A stretch of DNA of 64,000 bases from Streptomyces sp. NBC_01260 (GTDB lineage Bacteria > Actinomycetota > Actinomycetes > Streptomycetales > Streptomycetaceae): assembly GCF_036226405.1 (NCBI RefSeq), contig NZ_CP108464.1:7006001-7070000 (forward strand), given 5' to 3'. Under the pieces are notes generated by a model. The model did not search any database. It was not told the DNA's origin and saw nothing but the letters and a program-made list of their open reading frames with translations. Each line of letters begins with the position of its first letter. Within the stretch, counting starts at the first letter, position 1. Below, piece by piece: positions 1 to 9,956 of this stretch. Position numbers and translations under genes: made by a program.

Positions 1-2
1 CT

Positions 3-1643
3 CCGCGCCATACGAGGATTCTCGAAGAGCGGATCGTCGAGTTCCAGACCAACCTCGCAGGCGTGTCCGCTCAGAACGAGCGGCTCGCCAGCACACTCCG
101 CGAGGCCCGCGACCAGATCGTGGCCCTCAAGGAAGAGGTCGACCGGCTGGCACAGCCACCGGCCGGTTTCGGTGTGTTCCTGCAAGGCAACGAGGACGGT
201 ACCTGCGACATCTTCACCGGGGGCCGCAAGCTCCGGGTGAACATCAGTCCCAGCGTTGAGCTCGATGACCTCCGGCGCGGCCAGGAAGTCATGCTCAACG
301 AAGCGCTCAACGTGGTCGACGCCATGGAATTCGAGCGCGCCGGGGACATCGTCACCCTCAAGGAGATCCTTGAGGACGGCGAACGAGCCCTGGTGCTCGG
401 GCACACCGACGAGGAACGGGTGGTGCGGCTCGCCGAGCCGTTGCTGGACATCACCATCCGGCCCGGCGACGCCCTGCTGCTCGAACCCAGGTCCGGCTAC
501 GTCTACGAAGTCGTTCCCAAGAGCGAGGTCGAAGAGCTCGTCCTCGAAGAAGTCCCGGACATCGACTACGACAAGATCGGCGGACTGGGCGACCAGATCG
601 AGCTGATCCGCGACGCGGTCGAGCTCCCCTATCTGCACCCAGACCTCTTCAGGGAGCACGAACTGCGGCCGCCGAAGGGCATCCTGCTCTACGGCCCGCC
701 CGGCTGCGGCAAGACACTCATTGCCAAGGCCGTCGCCAACTCCCTGGCGAAGAAGGTCGCGGAAGTCACCGGTCAGCCCACCGGCAAGAGCTACTTCCTC
801 AACATCAAGGGTCCCGAGCTCCTCAACAAGTACGTCGGTGAGACCGAGCGCCACATCCGCCTGGTCTTCCAGCGTGCCCGCGAGAAGGCGAGTGAGGGCA
901 CCCCCGTCATCGTCTTCTTCGACGAGATGGAGTCCCTCTTCCGTACCCGGGGATCCGGCGTCAGCTCGGACGTGGAGAACACCATCGTCCCCCAGCTGCT
1001 CGCCGAGATCGACGGTGTCGAGGGCCTGGAGAACGTCATCGTCATCGGCGCCTCCAACCGCGAGGACATGATCGACCCCGCGATCCTGCGACCGGGCCGT
1101 CTCGATGTGAAGATCAAGATCGAGCGTCCGGACGCGGAGGCCGCGAAGGACATCTTCGCGAAGTACCTCACGCCTTCGCTGCCCCTGCACGCGGACGATC
1201 TCGCCGAGCACACCGGCTCCAAGGAAGCCGCCGCGCACGCCATGATCCAGTCGGTCGTCGAGCGGATGTACACCGAGTCCGAGGAGAACCGCTTCCTCGA
1301 GGTCACGTACGCCAACGGCGACAAGGAGGTCCTGTACTTCAAGGACTTCAACTCCGGCGCGATGATCCAGAACATCGTCGACCGGGCCAAGAAGATGGCC
1401 ATCAAGGCCTTCCTCGACCAGGGCCAGAAGGGCCTTCGCGTCTCCCATCTCCTCCAGGCCTGTGTGGACGAGTTCAAGGAGAACGAGGACCTGCCGAACA
1501 CCACCAACCCGGACGACTGGGCCAGGATCTCCGGCAAGAAGGGTGAGCGGATCGTCTTCATCCGCACACTCGTCACCGGAAAGCAGGGCGCGGACACCGG
1601 GCGGTCCATCGACACGGTGGCAAACACCGGGCAGTACCTGTAG
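3..1643 (+). CDS. mpa: Proteasome-associated AAA+ ATPase Mpa/ARC (5' end outside window)
   Basis: Ring ATPase that binds pupylated proteins, unfolds them and feeds them into the PrcBA core. The reading frame is open from the first base of the window (codons from base 3), so the start lies upstream; the first in-frame GTG at 63 falls inside the N-terminal coiled coil. Order of parts: coiled coil, OB-fold region (about 160-530), AAA domain with Walker A GPPGCGKT (about 690-716) and Walker [11 protein letters not shown] (about 907-936). The C-terminus is GQYL, the penultimate-tyrosine signature used by the mycobacterial enzyme to open the proteasome gate. A perfect terminator hairpin follows the stop, so it is probably transcribed apart from dop. 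Confidence 0.96.
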   Translation, partial: PRHTRILEERIVEFQTNLAGVSAQNERLASTLREARDQIVALKEEVDRLAQPPAGFGVFLQGNEDGTCDIFTGGRKLRVNISPSVELDDLRRGQEVMLNEALNVVDAMEFERAGDIVTLKEILEDGERALVLGHTDEERVVRLAEPLLDITIRPGDALLLEPRSGYVYEVVPKSEVEELVLEEVPDIDYDKIGGLGDQIELIRDAVELPYLHPDLFREHELRPPKGILLYGPPGCGKTLIAKAVANSLAKKVAEVTGQPTGKSYFLNIKGPELLNKYVGETERHIRLVFQRAREKASEGTPVIVFFDEMESLFRTRGSGVSSDVENTIVPQLLAEIDGVEGLENVIVIGASNREDMIDPAILRPGRLDVKIKIERPDAEAAKDIFAKYLTPSLPLHADDLAEHTGSKEAAAHAMIQSVVERMYTESEENRFLEVTYANGDKEVLYFKDFNSGAMIQNIVDRAKKMAIKAFLDQGQKGLRVSHLLQACVDEFKENEDLPNTTNPDDWARISGKKGERIVFIRTLVTGKQGADTGRSIDTVANTGQYL

Positions 1644-1650
1644 AACGCAG

Positions 1651-1688
1651 ACCGGCTGCGGATGCCCGGCCGGGCATCCGCAGCCGGT
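1651..1688. terminator. Terminator hairpin after mpa
   Basis: Perfect 19-bp inverted repeat with no spacer (arms 1651-1669 and 1670-1688), starting 8 bases after the mpa stop. It separates mpa from dop. Confidence 0.85.
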
Positions 1689-1881
1689 TGCTTTCCGGAC
1701 AGCTCCGACGACACCGCAGCAATGACGTAATTGATCTCCCCACCAGCACAGAGGCGCTCTAGGCTCTTGCGTACCGCCCGGTCGCGCAGTGCGGGTACGG
1801 GCAAACCGCGCACGCACCGGACAAGCAGCGGTACTTGAGCGCCGCTCCCGGAAGGGAGCGACGCCGGGCAAGGAGGGCCGC

Positions 1882-3393
1882 ATGACCGTACGGCGAGTAA
1901 TGGGCATCGAGACCGAGTACGGGATCTCCGTGCCCGGCCACCCCAACGCCAATGCCATGCTCACCTCGTCCCAGATCGTCAACGCCTACGCGGCGGCGAT
2001 GCACCGGGCGCGCCGCGCCCGCTGGGACTTCGAGGAGGAGAACCCGCTGCGTGACGCGCGAGGCTTCGACCTCGCCCGCGAGACCGCCGACTCCAGCCAG
2101 CTCACGGACGAGGACATCGGCCTGGCCAATGTCATCCTCACCAACGGGGCACGGCTCTACGTCGACCACGCGCACCCCGAGTACAGCTCCCCGGAGATCA
2201 CCAACCCCAGGGACGCCGTCCTCTGGGACAAGGCCGGCGAGCGCATCATGGCCGAGGCCGCCGAACGCGCGGCCCAGCTGCCCGGCGCCCAGCCGATCCA
2301 CCTCTACAAGAACAACACCGACAACAAGGGCGCCTCGTACGGGACGCACGAGAACTATCTGATGAAGCGGGAGACCCCGTTCTCGGACATCGTGCGCCAT
2401 CTGACCCCGTTCTTCGTCTCGCGCCAGGTCGTCACCGGAGCGGGACGGGTCGGAATCGGCCAGGACGGCCACGAGCACGGCTTCCAGATCAGCCAGCGCG
2501 CCGACTACTTCGAGGTCGAGGTCGGCCTGGAGACCACGCTCAAGCGCCCGATCATCAACACCCGCGACGAGCCCCACTCGGACGCCGAGAAGTACCGCCG
2601 GCTGCATGTGATCATCGGCGACGCGAATCTCTCGGAGATCTCCACCTATCTCAAGCTGGGCACCACCTCGCTGGTCCTCTCCATGATCGAGGACGGCTTC
2701 ATCAACGTCGACCTGGCCGTCGACCAGCCGGTGCGCACGCTGCACCAGGTCTCCCACGACCCGGATCTCCAGCAGCTGATCACTCTGCGCAGCGGGCGGA
2801 CACTCACCGCTGTGCAGCTCCAGATGGAGTACTTCGAGCTCGGCCGCAAGTACGTCGAGGAGCGGTACGGGGCGGACGCCGACGAGCAGACAAGGGACAT
2901 CCTGATCCGCTGGGAGGACACGCTCAACCGGCTGGAGAACGATCCGATGAGCCTGTCGGGCGAGCTGGACTGGGTCGCCAAGCGGAAGCTCATGGAGGGC
3001 TACCGCCAGCGCGACAACCTCGACTGGGACGCGGCCCGCCTGCATCTGGTGGACCTCCAGTACGCCGACGTACGGGCCGAGAAGGGCCTCTACAACCGTC
3101 TGGCGGCCCGCGGCAGGATGAAGCGCCTGCTGGACGAGAACGAGGTCGAGCAGGCCCGTACAGCGCCTCCGGAGGACACCAGGGCGTATTTCCGCGGCCG
3201 CTGCCTGGACCAGTACGCGGACGACGTCGCGGCGGCCTCCTGGGATTCGGTCATCTTCGATCTTCCGGGTCACGACTCGTTGCAGCGGGTGCCCACCATG
3301 GAACCGCTCCGGGGCACCCGTGAGCACGTCAAGGACCTCCTGGACCGCTGTCGTACCGCGGAAGAGCTGGTCCGGGTGCTGTCGGGCGGCTGA
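1882..3393 (+). CDS. dop: Pup deamidase/depupylase Dop
   Basis: 503-aa carboxylate-amine-ligase-fold enzyme that removes Pup from tagged proteins and, where Pup ends in Gln, deamidates it. The ATG at 1882 has an AGGAGGG site at 1871-1877 and gives the conserved start [16 protein letters not shown] with its ATP/Mg-binding glutamates. Residues about 50-80 carry the Dop-specific loop absent from PafA. Asp95 in [10 protein letters not shown] matches the essential aspartate of mycobacterial Dop. It lies directly upstream of pup. Because this Pup already ends in Glu, its main role here is inferred to be depupylation. Confidence 0.96.
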   Translation: MTVRRVMGIETEYGISVPGHPNANAMLTSSQIVNAYAAAMHRARRARWDFEEENPLRDARGFDLARETADSSQLTDEDIGLANVILTNGARLYVDHAHPEYSSPEITNPRDAVLWDKAGERIMAEAAERAAQLPGAQPIHLYKNNTDNKGASYGTHENYLMKRETPFSDIVRHLTPFFVSRQVVTGAGRVGIGQDGHEHGFQISQRADYFEVEVGLETTLKRPIINTRDEPHSDAEKYRRLHVIIGDANLSEISTYLKLGTTSLVLSMIEDGFINVDLAVDQPVRTLHQVSHDPDLQQLITLRSGRTLTAVQLQMEYFELGRKYVEERYGADADEQTRDILIRWEDTLNRLENDPMSLSGELDWVAKRKLMEGYRQRDNLDWDAARLHLVDLQYADVRAEKGLYNRLAARGRMKRLLDENEVEQARTAPPEDTRAYFRGRCLDQYADDVAAASWDSVIFDLPGHDSLQRVPTMEPLRGTREHVKDLLDRCRTAEELVRVLSGG

Positions 3394-3513
3394 AAGGGCC
3401 GTCGGCTGGGAATCATTCCGATGACCTCCGGACGTTGAGACAAGTACCGGGCCAATGTCGGACCCCGTAGGTAGGGTCTGATCAAGTGCTTCGAACCGAG
3501 CGGGGTGAGCTAT

Positions 3514-3732
3514 ATGGCGACCAAGGACACCGGCGGCGGACAGCAGAAGGCGACGCGTTCCACCGAGGGGGCCGAGGAGCAGGCGCAGGAAGCGCAGGCC
3601 TCCGAGGACCTCAAGGAGCGACAGGAGAAGCTGAGCGACGACGTCGACGACGTTCTCGACGAGATCGACGACGTCCTCGAGGAGAACGCAGAGGATTTCG
3701 TTCGCTCATTCGTGCAAAAGGGTGGCGAGTAA
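3514..3732 (+). CDS. pup: Prokaryotic ubiquitin-like protein Pup
   Basis: 72-aa small modifier joined to substrate lysines by PafA. The ATG at 3514 gives MATKDTGGGQQ, preceded by a GGGGTGAG ribosome site; a GTG at 3505 would add three residues. The protein is highly acidic, with a helical Mpa-binding stretch (LKERQEKLSDDVDDVLDEID), and ends in Gly-Gly-Glu. A Glu end is ligation-ready, unlike the Gly-Gly-Gln end of M. tuberculosis Pup. A 16-bp hairpin begins 19 bases after the stop. A TAGGGT -10-like hexamer at 3472 hints at its own promoter, but no good -35 is visible. Confidence 0.97.
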   Translation: MATKDTGGGQQKATRSTEGAEEQAQEAQASEDLKERQEKLSDDVDDVLDEIDDVLEENAEDFVRSFVQKGGE

Positions 3733-3751
3733 CCGGCTCGGCGCCGGGACC

Positions 3752-3787
3752 GGCGTGCGGTGCGGGCGGGTGCCCGCACCGCACGCC
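3752..3787. terminator. Strong hairpin between pup and prcBA
   Basis: Perfect 16-bp G/C-rich stem (3752-3767 and 3772-3787) with a 4-base loop. It lies in the space once occupied by an endonuclease VII-like gene and may reduce read-through from pup into prcBA. There is no T-run, which is usual for Streptomyces terminators. Confidence 0.75.
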
Positions 3788-3829
3788 CCGGGCAGGGGCC
3801 GCGCGATCGGTCCGAATGCCTCCGCCATA

Positions 3830-4009
3830 CATGTGGATCACTGCCGTCGGACGGGTAGGGTCCGTGGCATACGGTGCTTCAACTGCAATTCGGCCGTAGG
3901 CAAGTTGGGAGATGATCCTGACACCTTGCGCAGGGCCATCGCTTACCTGGAGGGAAACGCGTGGAAGCCAACACTCGTAGCACCGGGCGTCTACCAGCTG
4001 CCTTCCTGA
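3830..4009 (+). pseudogene. Remnant of an endonuclease VII-like (HNH/zinc) gene
   Basis: Only the C-terminal part of a recombination endonuclease VII-type domain can be read: HVDHCRRTGRVRGIRCFNCNSAVGKLGDDP and on to GVYQLPS. The frame can be extended back to a GTG at 3722 inside pup, but the stretch before HVDHC is a GC hairpin with no recognisable protein, and the N-terminal CxxC half of the usual zinc site is missing. The frame overlaps the prcB start by 49 bases. From memory, many Streptomyces carry a fuller version at this position; here it looks truncated. A very short functional product starting at GTG 3833 cannot be ruled out. Confidence 0.6.
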
Positions 4010-4806
4010 CGCCCGGGTCCTCTTCCTTCATGGACTTCCTGACCGACCAGTCGCCCGGGATGCTGCCGGGCAATCGGCAGCTGCCGCCCATGAAGGGGGC
4101 CATCGAGGCTCCGCACGGGACCACCATCGTCGCGGCGTCGTTCCCCGGCGGCGTGGTCCTGGCGGGTGACCGGCGGGCGACCATGGGCAGCATGATCGCG
4201 CAGCGCAACATCGAGAAGGTGTTCCCGGCCGACGAGTACTCGGCGGTCGGTATCGCCGGTACCGCCGGTCTGGCCGTGGAGATGGTCAAGCTCTTCCAGC
4301 TGGAGCTGGAGCACTTCGAGAAGGTCGAGGGCGCCCAGCTCTCCCTGGAGGGCAAGGCGAACCGGCTCTCCACGATGATCCGGAGCAATCTGGCGATGGC
4401 CATGCAGGGTCTTGCCGTGGTGCCGCTCTTCGCCGGCTACGACGTCGACCGTGAGCGGGGCCGGATCTTCTCGTACGACGTCACCGGAGGCCGTTCCGAG
4501 GAGCAGGGGTACGCGTCCACCGGCTCCGGGTCGATCTTCGCCCGCACCTCCATGAAGAAGCTCTACCGCGAGGACCTGACGGAGGAGCAGACACTCACTC
4601 TGGTCGTACAGGCCTTGTACGACGCGGCGGACGACGATTCGGCGACCGGCGGTCCCGACGTGGCCCGGCGTATCTATCCGATCATCACCGTCATCACGGA
4701 CGAGGGTTTCCGGAAGCTGACCGAGACGGAATCCTCCGAGATCGCCCGCTCGATTCTGGAACGACGGCTCGTCGAGCCCGACGGCCCGCGCGCCGAGCTG
4801 CTCTGA
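3961..4806 (+). CDS. prcB: 20S proteasome beta subunit PrcB
   Basis: 281-aa catalytic subunit of the actinobacterial 20S core particle, made as a proprotein. A GTG at 3961 starts [10 protein letters not shown]. Residues 1-53 form the propeptide, and autocleavage after HG would expose Thr54 ([11 protein letters not shown]) as the N-terminal nucleophile; a 53-residue propeptide fits the S. coelicolor enzyme. GDRR and the later GSGS..ART segments follow the beta-subunit pattern. The start overlaps the endonuclease remnant. prcA follows after 59 bases, consistent with co-transcription. Confidence 0.97.
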   Translation: MEANTRSTGRLPAAFLTPGSSSFMDFLTDQSPGMLPGNRQLPPMKGAIEAPHGTTIVAASFPGGVVLAGDRRATMGSMIAQRNIEKVFPADEYSAVGIAGTAGLAVEMVKLFQLELEHFEKVEGAQLSLEGKANRLSTMIRSNLAMAMQGLAVVPLFAGYDVDRERGRIFSYDVTGGRSEEQGYASTGSGSIFARTSMKKLYREDLTEEQTLTLVVQALYDAADDDSATGGPDVARRIYPIITVITDEGFRKLTETESSEIARSILERRLVEPDGPRAELL

Positions 4807-4865
4807 CCGCTCGTTCCGAGGCTTCTTCGATGCTCTTGCCACTGACAGAAAGGGACGGATAGCCG

Positions 4866-5771
4866 GTGTCGACGCCGTTCTATGTCTCACCTCAGCAGGC
4901 CATGGCCGACCGGGCGGAATACGCCCGGAAGGGCATCGCCCGTGGTCGCAGCCTGGTTGTGCTGCAGTACACCGACGGCATTGTGTTCGTCGGCGAGAAC
5001 CCGTCCCGTGCGCTGCACAAGTTCAGCGAGATCTATGACCGGATCGGTTTCGCCGCCGCCGGTAAGTACAACGAGTACGAGAATCTCCGCATCGGCGGTG
5101 TGCGTTATGCCGATCTGCGCGGATACACCTATGACCGTGACGACGTGACGGCCCGTGGACTGGCGAATGTCTACGCGCAGACGCTCGGCACCATCTTCTC
5201 CAGTGCGGCCGAGAAGCCGTACGAGGTGGAGCTGGTGGTCGCCGAGGTGGGCGCGGCGGCGGACGGCGACCAGATCTACCGGCTGCCGCACGACGGTTCG
5301 ATCGTGGACGAGCACGGCTCGGTCGCCGTCGGTGGGAACGCGGAGCAGATCAGCACCTTCCTGGACCAGCGGCACCGTGACGGGATGTCGCTCGCCGAGG
5401 CGCTGAAGCTGGCGGTGCAGGCGCTGTCCCGCGATCCCAACGGCAGTGAGCGGGAGATCCCCGCGGAGCGGCTGGAGGTCGCGGTCCTGGATCGCACGAG
5501 GCCGCAGCAGCGCAAGTTCAAGCGGATCGTCGGCCGGCAGCTGGCCCGGCTGCTGGAGGCGGACGGCGCCGGCTCGACGCCGACGGACGCCCCCTCGGAC
5601 ACGGAGGACGGCGACGACACCGCCGCGGCGACGACGGACGCCGGTAAGCCGAGCGGCAAGTCGGGCGAGAAGAAGGCCGCCACCGACTCCAACGGTTCCA
5701 CCGACTCCACCGACTCCACCGACTCCACCGACTCCACCGACTCCAAGGATTCCGGTGGGGACGTGGAATAG
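4866..5771 (+). CDS. prcA: 20S proteasome alpha subunit PrcA
   Basis: 301-aa alpha subunit forming the outer rings and gate of the core particle. The GTG at 4866 follows a GGGAC site and gives [27 protein letters not shown], the usual alpha N-terminus. The alpha fold ends near residue 235. The rest is a long hydrophilic tail rich in Thr, Asp, Ser and Lys that ends in five exact Ser-Thr-Asp repeats and is longer than the roughly 250-aa proteins I recall. A terminator hairpin follows 19 bases after the stop. Confidence 0.96.
   Translation: MSTPFYVSPQQAMADRAEYARKGIARGRSLVVLQYTDGIVFVGENPSRALHKFSEIYDRIGFAAAGKYNEYENLRIGGVRYADLRGYTYDRDDVTARGLANVYAQTLGTIFSSAAEKPYEVELVVAEVGAAADGDQIYRLPHDGSIVDEHGSVAVGGNAEQISTFLDQRHRDGMSLAEALKLAVQALSRDPNGSEREIPAERLEVAVLDRTRPQQRKFKRIVGRQLARLLEADGAGSTPTDAPSDTEDGDDTAAATTDAGKPSGKSGEKKAATDSNGSTDSTDSTDSTDSTDSKDSGGDVE
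5697..5741 (+). repeat. Nine-base tandem repeat in the prcA tail
   Basis: Five exact in-frame copies of TCCACCGAC encoding Ser-Thr-Asp, followed by a degenerate sixth (Ser-Lys-Asp, 5742-5750). Copy number could change by slippage without altering the frame. Confidence 0.9.
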
Positions 5772-5790
5772 CACGTTCCGCTGTGTGTCC

Positions 5791-5825
5791 GAGCCCCGGT
5801 CCGCCGCTCCGGCGGGCCGGGGCTC
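5791..5825. terminator. Terminator between prcA and the convergent LacI gene
   Basis: 15-bp stem (5791-5805 and 5811-5825) with one G-U pair and a 5-base loop. It lies between convergent genes and could serve both strands. Confidence 0.85.
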
Positions 5826-5827
5826 TG

Positions 5828-6865
5828 TCATGAGCGCCGGCCCGTGGGCGGGGGAGCGGACGAGCCTCGGACGACCAGGCGCACCGGGAGGCTGCCGGTT
5901 TCGGCCGTGCGTCCCTCCAGAACGGCCAGCAGGGCGCTCATGCCGCGCTCGCCGACCTGCTCGGCCGGCAGCCGCACGGTGGTGAGTTCCGGCTCCACGG
6001 CCGTGGCCAGGGCCAGATCGTCGAAGCCCGTCACCGAGAGGTCGTCCGGCACCCGCAGCCCGAGCCGGCGGGCGGCCTTGCAGGCGCCCGCGGCCAGGAT
6101 GTCGTCGTCGCAGACGATGGCGGTGGGGCGGGGCCCGGGAAGGGCCAGCGCGCGTTCCGCGGCCTCGCGGCCGGCCCGTACGTCCAGCGCCGCCGGCACG
6201 GTGCGCACATCGGTGCCGGGCACGCCGCGCAGGGCGTCGTGGACGGCTCCGGCACGGACCGCGAACGTCCAGGTGTCGATGGCCGAGGCGAGGTGGATGA
6301 AGCGGCGGTGGCCGAGAGCGAGCAGGTGCTCCGTCACCTGGCGCATCCCGTCGGCGACATCGAGGTTGACCCGGGCCGCCGGACCCGGGGCCGAGGGATC
6401 GCTGTCGAGCATGACCAGGGGCAGATCGGCCCCGTGCAGGGCGCCCAGCGCGTCGGCGGCCATGGACGAGGCGATCACCCCGTCGAGTGCCGTGCGGGCC
6501 GAGGCGAAGGGGTCCCGGGCGGGGCCGGTGCCGTCGGGCGAGGGGTAGAGGACGACACCGAAGCCGTGTTCCGCGGCTACCGCGGCGGCCCCGGTGTATA
6601 CCCGGGCGAAGAACTCGTTGGTGAGGGCCGGGACGACCAGCAGGGCGGTCCTGGTGCGGCCCAGGCGCAGATTGCGGGCGGCGAGATTCGGCCGGTAGCC
6701 GAGGCCGTGGGCGGCCTCCCGCACGCGGTCCGCGGTGGCCTCGGAGACCCGGCCGCGCCACTTGTCACCGAGGACCAGCGAGACGGTGGCCTGGGAGACG
6801 CCGGCGGCCCGCGCCACGTCACGGCTGGTGGGCCGGGGCGGGGCGGGCTGTGCTGGGCTGGTCAC
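5828..6865 (-). CDS. LacI-family transcriptional regulator
   Basis: 345-aa repressor-type protein. The GTG at 6865 gives MTSPAQPAPPRPTSRDVARAAGVSQATVSL, placing the helix-turn-helix at residues about 12-60 (including the hinge GYRPNLAARNLRLGRT); the rest is a periplasmic-binding-protein-like ligand domain. The frame continues open for 83 codons upstream, but that part would run through the shared promoter and the MFS start. It is divergent from the MFS gene, with TACGTA operator-like sites between them, so it probably controls that exporter and itself. The ligand is unknown. Confidence 0.9.
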   Translation of the reverse strand: MTSPAQPAPPRPTSRDVARAAGVSQATVSLVLGDKWRGRVSEATADRVREAAHGLGYRPNLAARNLRLGRTRTALLVVPALTNEFFARVYTGAAAVAAEHGFGVVLYPSPDGTGPARDPFASARTALDGVIASSMAADALGALHGADLPLVMLDSDPSAPGPAARVNLDVADGMRQVTEHLLALGHRRFIHLASAIDTWTFAVRAGAVHDALRGVPGTDVRTVPAALDVRAGREAAERALALPGPRPTAIVCDDDILAAGACKAARRLGLRVPDDLSVTGFDDLALATAVEPELTTVRLPAEQVGERGMSALLAVLEGRTAETGSLPVRLVVRGSSAPPPTGRRS

Positions 6866-6926
6866 TCGGGCCTCCGGGCCGGTCGGGGCAGGCGCCGTGA
6901 GGTGGACCTGCGGACTGGCCACATGG

Positions 6927-6953
6927 TACGTATGAACCCGGAAGTTATACGTA
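6927..6953. promoter_or_regulatory. Probable LacI operator in the lacI/MFS divergent region
   Basis: Two TACGTA palindromes (6927-6932 and 6948-6953), 21 bases centre to centre, about two helical turns. They also form an inverted repeat ACGTAT/ATACGT. They lie between the divergent starts at 6865 and 6999. Confidence 0.55.
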
Positions 6954-6998
6954 AAACCTCGGGCGGCCGGAAAGGCTTCCCAGGGAGAGGGGCGGGAC

Positions 6999-8258
6999 AT
7001 GGCCGCGGGATATCTGGACATCCTCCGGGCGCGGCACGCCGCCCGGCTGCTGACGGGCACCCTCGTGGGGCGGCTGCCGAACGGCACCGCACCCATCGCG
7101 ATCGTGCTGTTCACCCGTGCGGAGGGCGGCAGCTACGCCCTCGCGGGCGCGCTCGCCGCGGTGTACGGGCTGGGCACGGCGGTCGGACAGCCCCTGCTGG
7201 GCCGCGCCGTGGACCTGTACGGCCAGCCGCGCGTCCAGCTGCCCGCCGCCGTCCTGTCCGCACTCGGCATGGCCCTGCTCGCCGTGGCGGGCTTCGGGTC
7301 GCTGCCGCTCGCCTATGGGGCCGTGGCCCTCGCGGGGGTGGCCACGCCGCCCCTGGAGGGCGGGCTGCGGGCCCTGTGGCCGACCGTCCTCGGCAGTGAG
7401 GACCGGGTGCACCGGGCGTACGCCATGGACGCGGTCGCCCAGGAGGTCATGTTCACGGTGGGGCCGCTGCTGGTGACCCTGCTGGTCTCCCTCTGGTCGC
7501 CCGCCGCCGCGCTGCTCGTCATCAACGCGATAGGGGTCCTGGGGGCGCTCTCGGTCGTCCTGTCCGAACCGTCCAGGACCTGGCGTTCCGCGCCGCGCGA
7601 GGCGCACTGGCTGGGTGCACTCCGCTCGCCGGGGCTGCTGGCCCTGCTCGGTTCCTTCTTCTTCGTCGGGCTGGCGCTGGGTTCCATCACGGTGGCGGGC
7701 GTGGCGTACGCCGACGACCAGGGCCGGGAGTCCGTCTACGGCTGGCTGATGGCCGCCCTGGGGCTCGGCGCGCTGATCGGCGGCGCGGTGTACGGGGCGC
7801 GGCAGTGGTCGGGGCCGCCCGAGCGCCGGCTGCGGGTGATCGTGGCGCTGCTCGCGCTCGGCTACCTGCCGCTGACGCTGACCCCCGGTGTGGTGGCGAT
7901 GACCGTGCTGGCCGGCGTCGCCGGGGTGTTCCTGGCACCCGCGATCGCCTGCTCGTTCATCGTCGTCGACCGGCACGCCCCGAGGGGCACGGTGACGGAG
8001 GCGTTCTCCTGGCTCGTGACGACGTTCGGGGTGGGCGCGGCGGCCGGGACGGCCGTGGCGGGCCCGGCCGTGGAACTGGGCGGGACGGCATGGAGCTTCG
8101 CCGTCGCGGGGGCCGGTGGAGTGGCGGCGCTGCTGGTTCTGCTGGCCACCGGAAGGGTCCTCGCAGCTCCCGGGCATAGCGCTGTTGCGGTGCGAGGATC
8201 GGAAAATGATCGAAACGGTGCCGTCGAACCCGGTTTCAGCTCGGGCCATCAGGCGTAA
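6999..8258 (+). CDS. MFS transporter (drug/metabolite exporter type)
   Basis: 419-aa membrane protein with about 12 hydrophobic helices and a basic cytoplasmic N-terminus (MAAGYLDILRARHAARLL). The ATG at 6999 follows an AGGGAGAGGGG site. The loop after helix 2, GRAVDLYGQPRVQ, matches the MFS motif-A position. It is divergent from a LacI regulator and ends only 9 bases before pafA, so read-through into pafA is likely. No substrate can be read from the sequence. Confidence 0.88.
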   Translation: MAAGYLDILRARHAARLLTGTLVGRLPNGTAPIAIVLFTRAEGGSYALAGALAAVYGLGTAVGQPLLGRAVDLYGQPRVQLPAAVLSALGMALLAVAGFGSLPLAYGAVALAGVATPPLEGGLRALWPTVLGSEDRVHRAYAMDAVAQEVMFTVGPLLVTLLVSLWSPAAALLVINAIGVLGALSVVLSEPSRTWRSAPREAHWLGALRSPGLLALLGSFFFVGLALGSITVAGVAYADDQGRESVYGWLMAALGLGALIGGAVYGARQWSGPPERRLRVIVALLALGYLPLTLTPGVVAMTVLAGVAGVFLAPAIACSFIVVDRHAPRGTVTEAFSWLVTTFGVGAAAGTAVAGPAVELGGTAWSFAVAGAGGVAALLVLLATGRVLAAPGHSAVAVRGSENDRNGAVEPGFSSGHQA

Positions 8259-8267
8259 TGTTCAGTC

Positions 8268-9629
8268 ATGGACCGCCGCATTTTCGGGCTGGAGAACGAG
8301 TACGGCGTCACGTGCACGTTCAGGGGACAGCGCCGACTGTCTCCTGATGAAGTGGCGCGCTACCTCTTCCGCCGTGTTGTGTCATGGGGCCGCAGCAGCA
8401 ATGTCTTTCTGCGGAACGGCGCCCGCCTCTACCTCGACGTGGGATCGCATCCGGAATATGCAACCCCCGAATGCGACAATCTGACCGAGCTGGTCACTCA
8501 CGACAAGGCCGGCGAGCGCATTCTCGAAGGCCTGCTTGTCGACGCCGAACGCCGTCTGCACGAGGAGGGAATCGCGGGCGACGTCTATCTCTTCAAGAAC
8601 AACACCGACTCGGCTGGAAACTCCTACGGATGTCATGAGAACTACCTCGTGGCCCGGCACGGAGAATTCTCCCGGCTCGCGGACATCCTCATTCCCTTCC
8701 TCGTCACGAGGCAGCTGATCTGCGGTGCCGGCAAGGTGCTGCAGACCCCGCGGGGCGCCGTCTACTGCGTCAGCCAGCGTGCCGAGCACATCTGGGAGGG
8801 CGTCAGTTCCGCGACGACACGCTCGCGTCCGATCATCAACACCAGGGACGAACCGCACGCGGACGCCGAGCGGTACCGCCGCCTCCACGTCATCGTCGGC
8901 GACTCCAACATGTCCGAGACGACCATGCTGCTCAAGGTCGGCGCGACCGACCTGGTGCTCCGCATGATCGAGGCGGGCACGGTGATGCGGGATCTGACCC
9001 TGGAGAACCCCATCCGGGCGATCCGGGAGGTCAGTCACGACATCACGGGGCAGCGCAAGGTGCGCCTCGCCAGTGGCCGCGAGGCATCCGCCATCGAGGT
9101 GCAGCGCGAGTACTACGAGAAGGCCGTGGACTTCGTCGACCGCCGCGGCATCCGTACGGGCAACGTCGAGAAGGTCCTCGAACTGTGGGGCCGTACGCTC
9201 GACGCGATCGAGGCCGAGGACCTCGACCGGATCGGTACCGAGATCGACTGGGTCATGAAGTACAAGCTCATCGAGCGCTACCGGGCCAAGCACAACATGA
9301 CCATGTCGAATCCGCGGGTCGCTCAGATAGACCTCGCCTACCACGACATCCATCGCCGCCGCGGTCTGTACTACCTCCTTGAGCGCAAGGGTCAGGCGGC
9401 CCGCATCTGCAACGACCTGAAGATCTTCGAGGGCAAGTCGGTGCCCCCGCAGACCACCAGGGCGCGGCTGCGCGGCGACTTCATCCGGCGGGCCCAGGAG
9501 CAGCGGCGGGACTTCACCGTCGACTGGGTCCACCTCAAGCTCAACGACCAGGCGCAGCGGACGGTGCTGTGCAAGGACCCGTTCCGTTCCGTGGACGACC
9601 GAGTGGAGAAGCTGATCGCGGGTATGTGA
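8268..9629 (+). CDS. pafA: Pup ligase PafA
   Basis: 453-aa ATP-dependent ligase that phosphorylates the C-terminal Glu of Pup and joins it to substrate lysines. The N-terminus [16 protein letters not shown] carries the Mg/ATP glutamates; Asp57 in [11 protein letters not shown] is the catalytic base by alignment with the mycobacterial protein. It is homologous to dop in the same cluster but lacks the Dop loop, which distinguishes the two. The C-terminal Pup-groove domain is complete. It is separated from prcA by the lacI/MFS pair and starts 9 bases after the MFS gene. Confidence 0.97.
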   Translation: MDRRIFGLENEYGVTCTFRGQRRLSPDEVARYLFRRVVSWGRSSNVFLRNGARLYLDVGSHPEYATPECDNLTELVTHDKAGERILEGLLVDAERRLHEEGIAGDVYLFKNNTDSAGNSYGCHENYLVARHGEFSRLADILIPFLVTRQLICGAGKVLQTPRGAVYCVSQRAEHIWEGVSSATTRSRPIINTRDEPHADAERYRRLHVIVGDSNMSETTMLLKVGATDLVLRMIEAGTVMRDLTLENPIRAIREVSHDITGQRKVRLASGREASAIEVQREYYEKAVDFVDRRGIRTGNVEKVLELWGRTLDAIEAEDLDRIGTEIDWVMKYKLIERYRAKHNMTMSNPRVAQIDLAYHDIHRRRGLYYLLERKGQAARICNDLKIFEGKSVPPQTTRARLRGDFIRRAQEQRRDFTVDWVHLKLNDQAQRTVLCKDPFRSVDDRVEKLIAGM

Positions 9630-9686
9630 GCCGGCGCAGGAAGTGCCCCGGCTCCCAGGGCCTGTCGACAGACCCCGGCGCGACTC

Positions 9687-9715
9687 GGGCCCCGTACGTT
9701 CCTCGTACGGGGCCC
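9687..9715. terminator. Terminator after pafA
   Basis: Perfect 12-bp stem (9687-9698 and 9704-9715) with a 5-base loop, 57 bases after the pafA stop. Confidence 0.85.
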
Positions 9716-9956
9716 TGCGCACGCCCTAGAGTGTCGGGGACCCCCCAGGGTCGTGCCCGCACAAGTCACGTCAGGCCCGCGACCTCCGGCACGCACTCCC
9801 GCGGCGTCGCCGAAGTGCCCGAGTAGCTCCGCTGCGAGGGCGCTCCGGCGCCTTGCGGGAGCACGCACCGAACGCCGCGGGCCCCGCTCTTCGGGCGGAC
9901 GACGATACTTTCCGGACACGAACCAACACATGTGCCGTCTGAGATCTGAGGAACCA
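9716..9956. other. Intergenic region upstream of the FKBP lipoprotein
   Basis: About 240 bases without a convincing gene between the pafA terminator and the FKBP lipoprotein. A TAGAGT -10-like hexamer at 9727-9732 is the only promoter hint seen. The frame is open upstream of the lipoprotein start, but its composition and lack of a ribosome site argue against coding. Confidence 0.5.

Noticed and set aside
5697..5741. Tandem repeat as a possible CRISPR-like array
   Set aside because: Nine-base units without spacers that encode Ser-Thr-Asp in frame in prcA; no cas genes.
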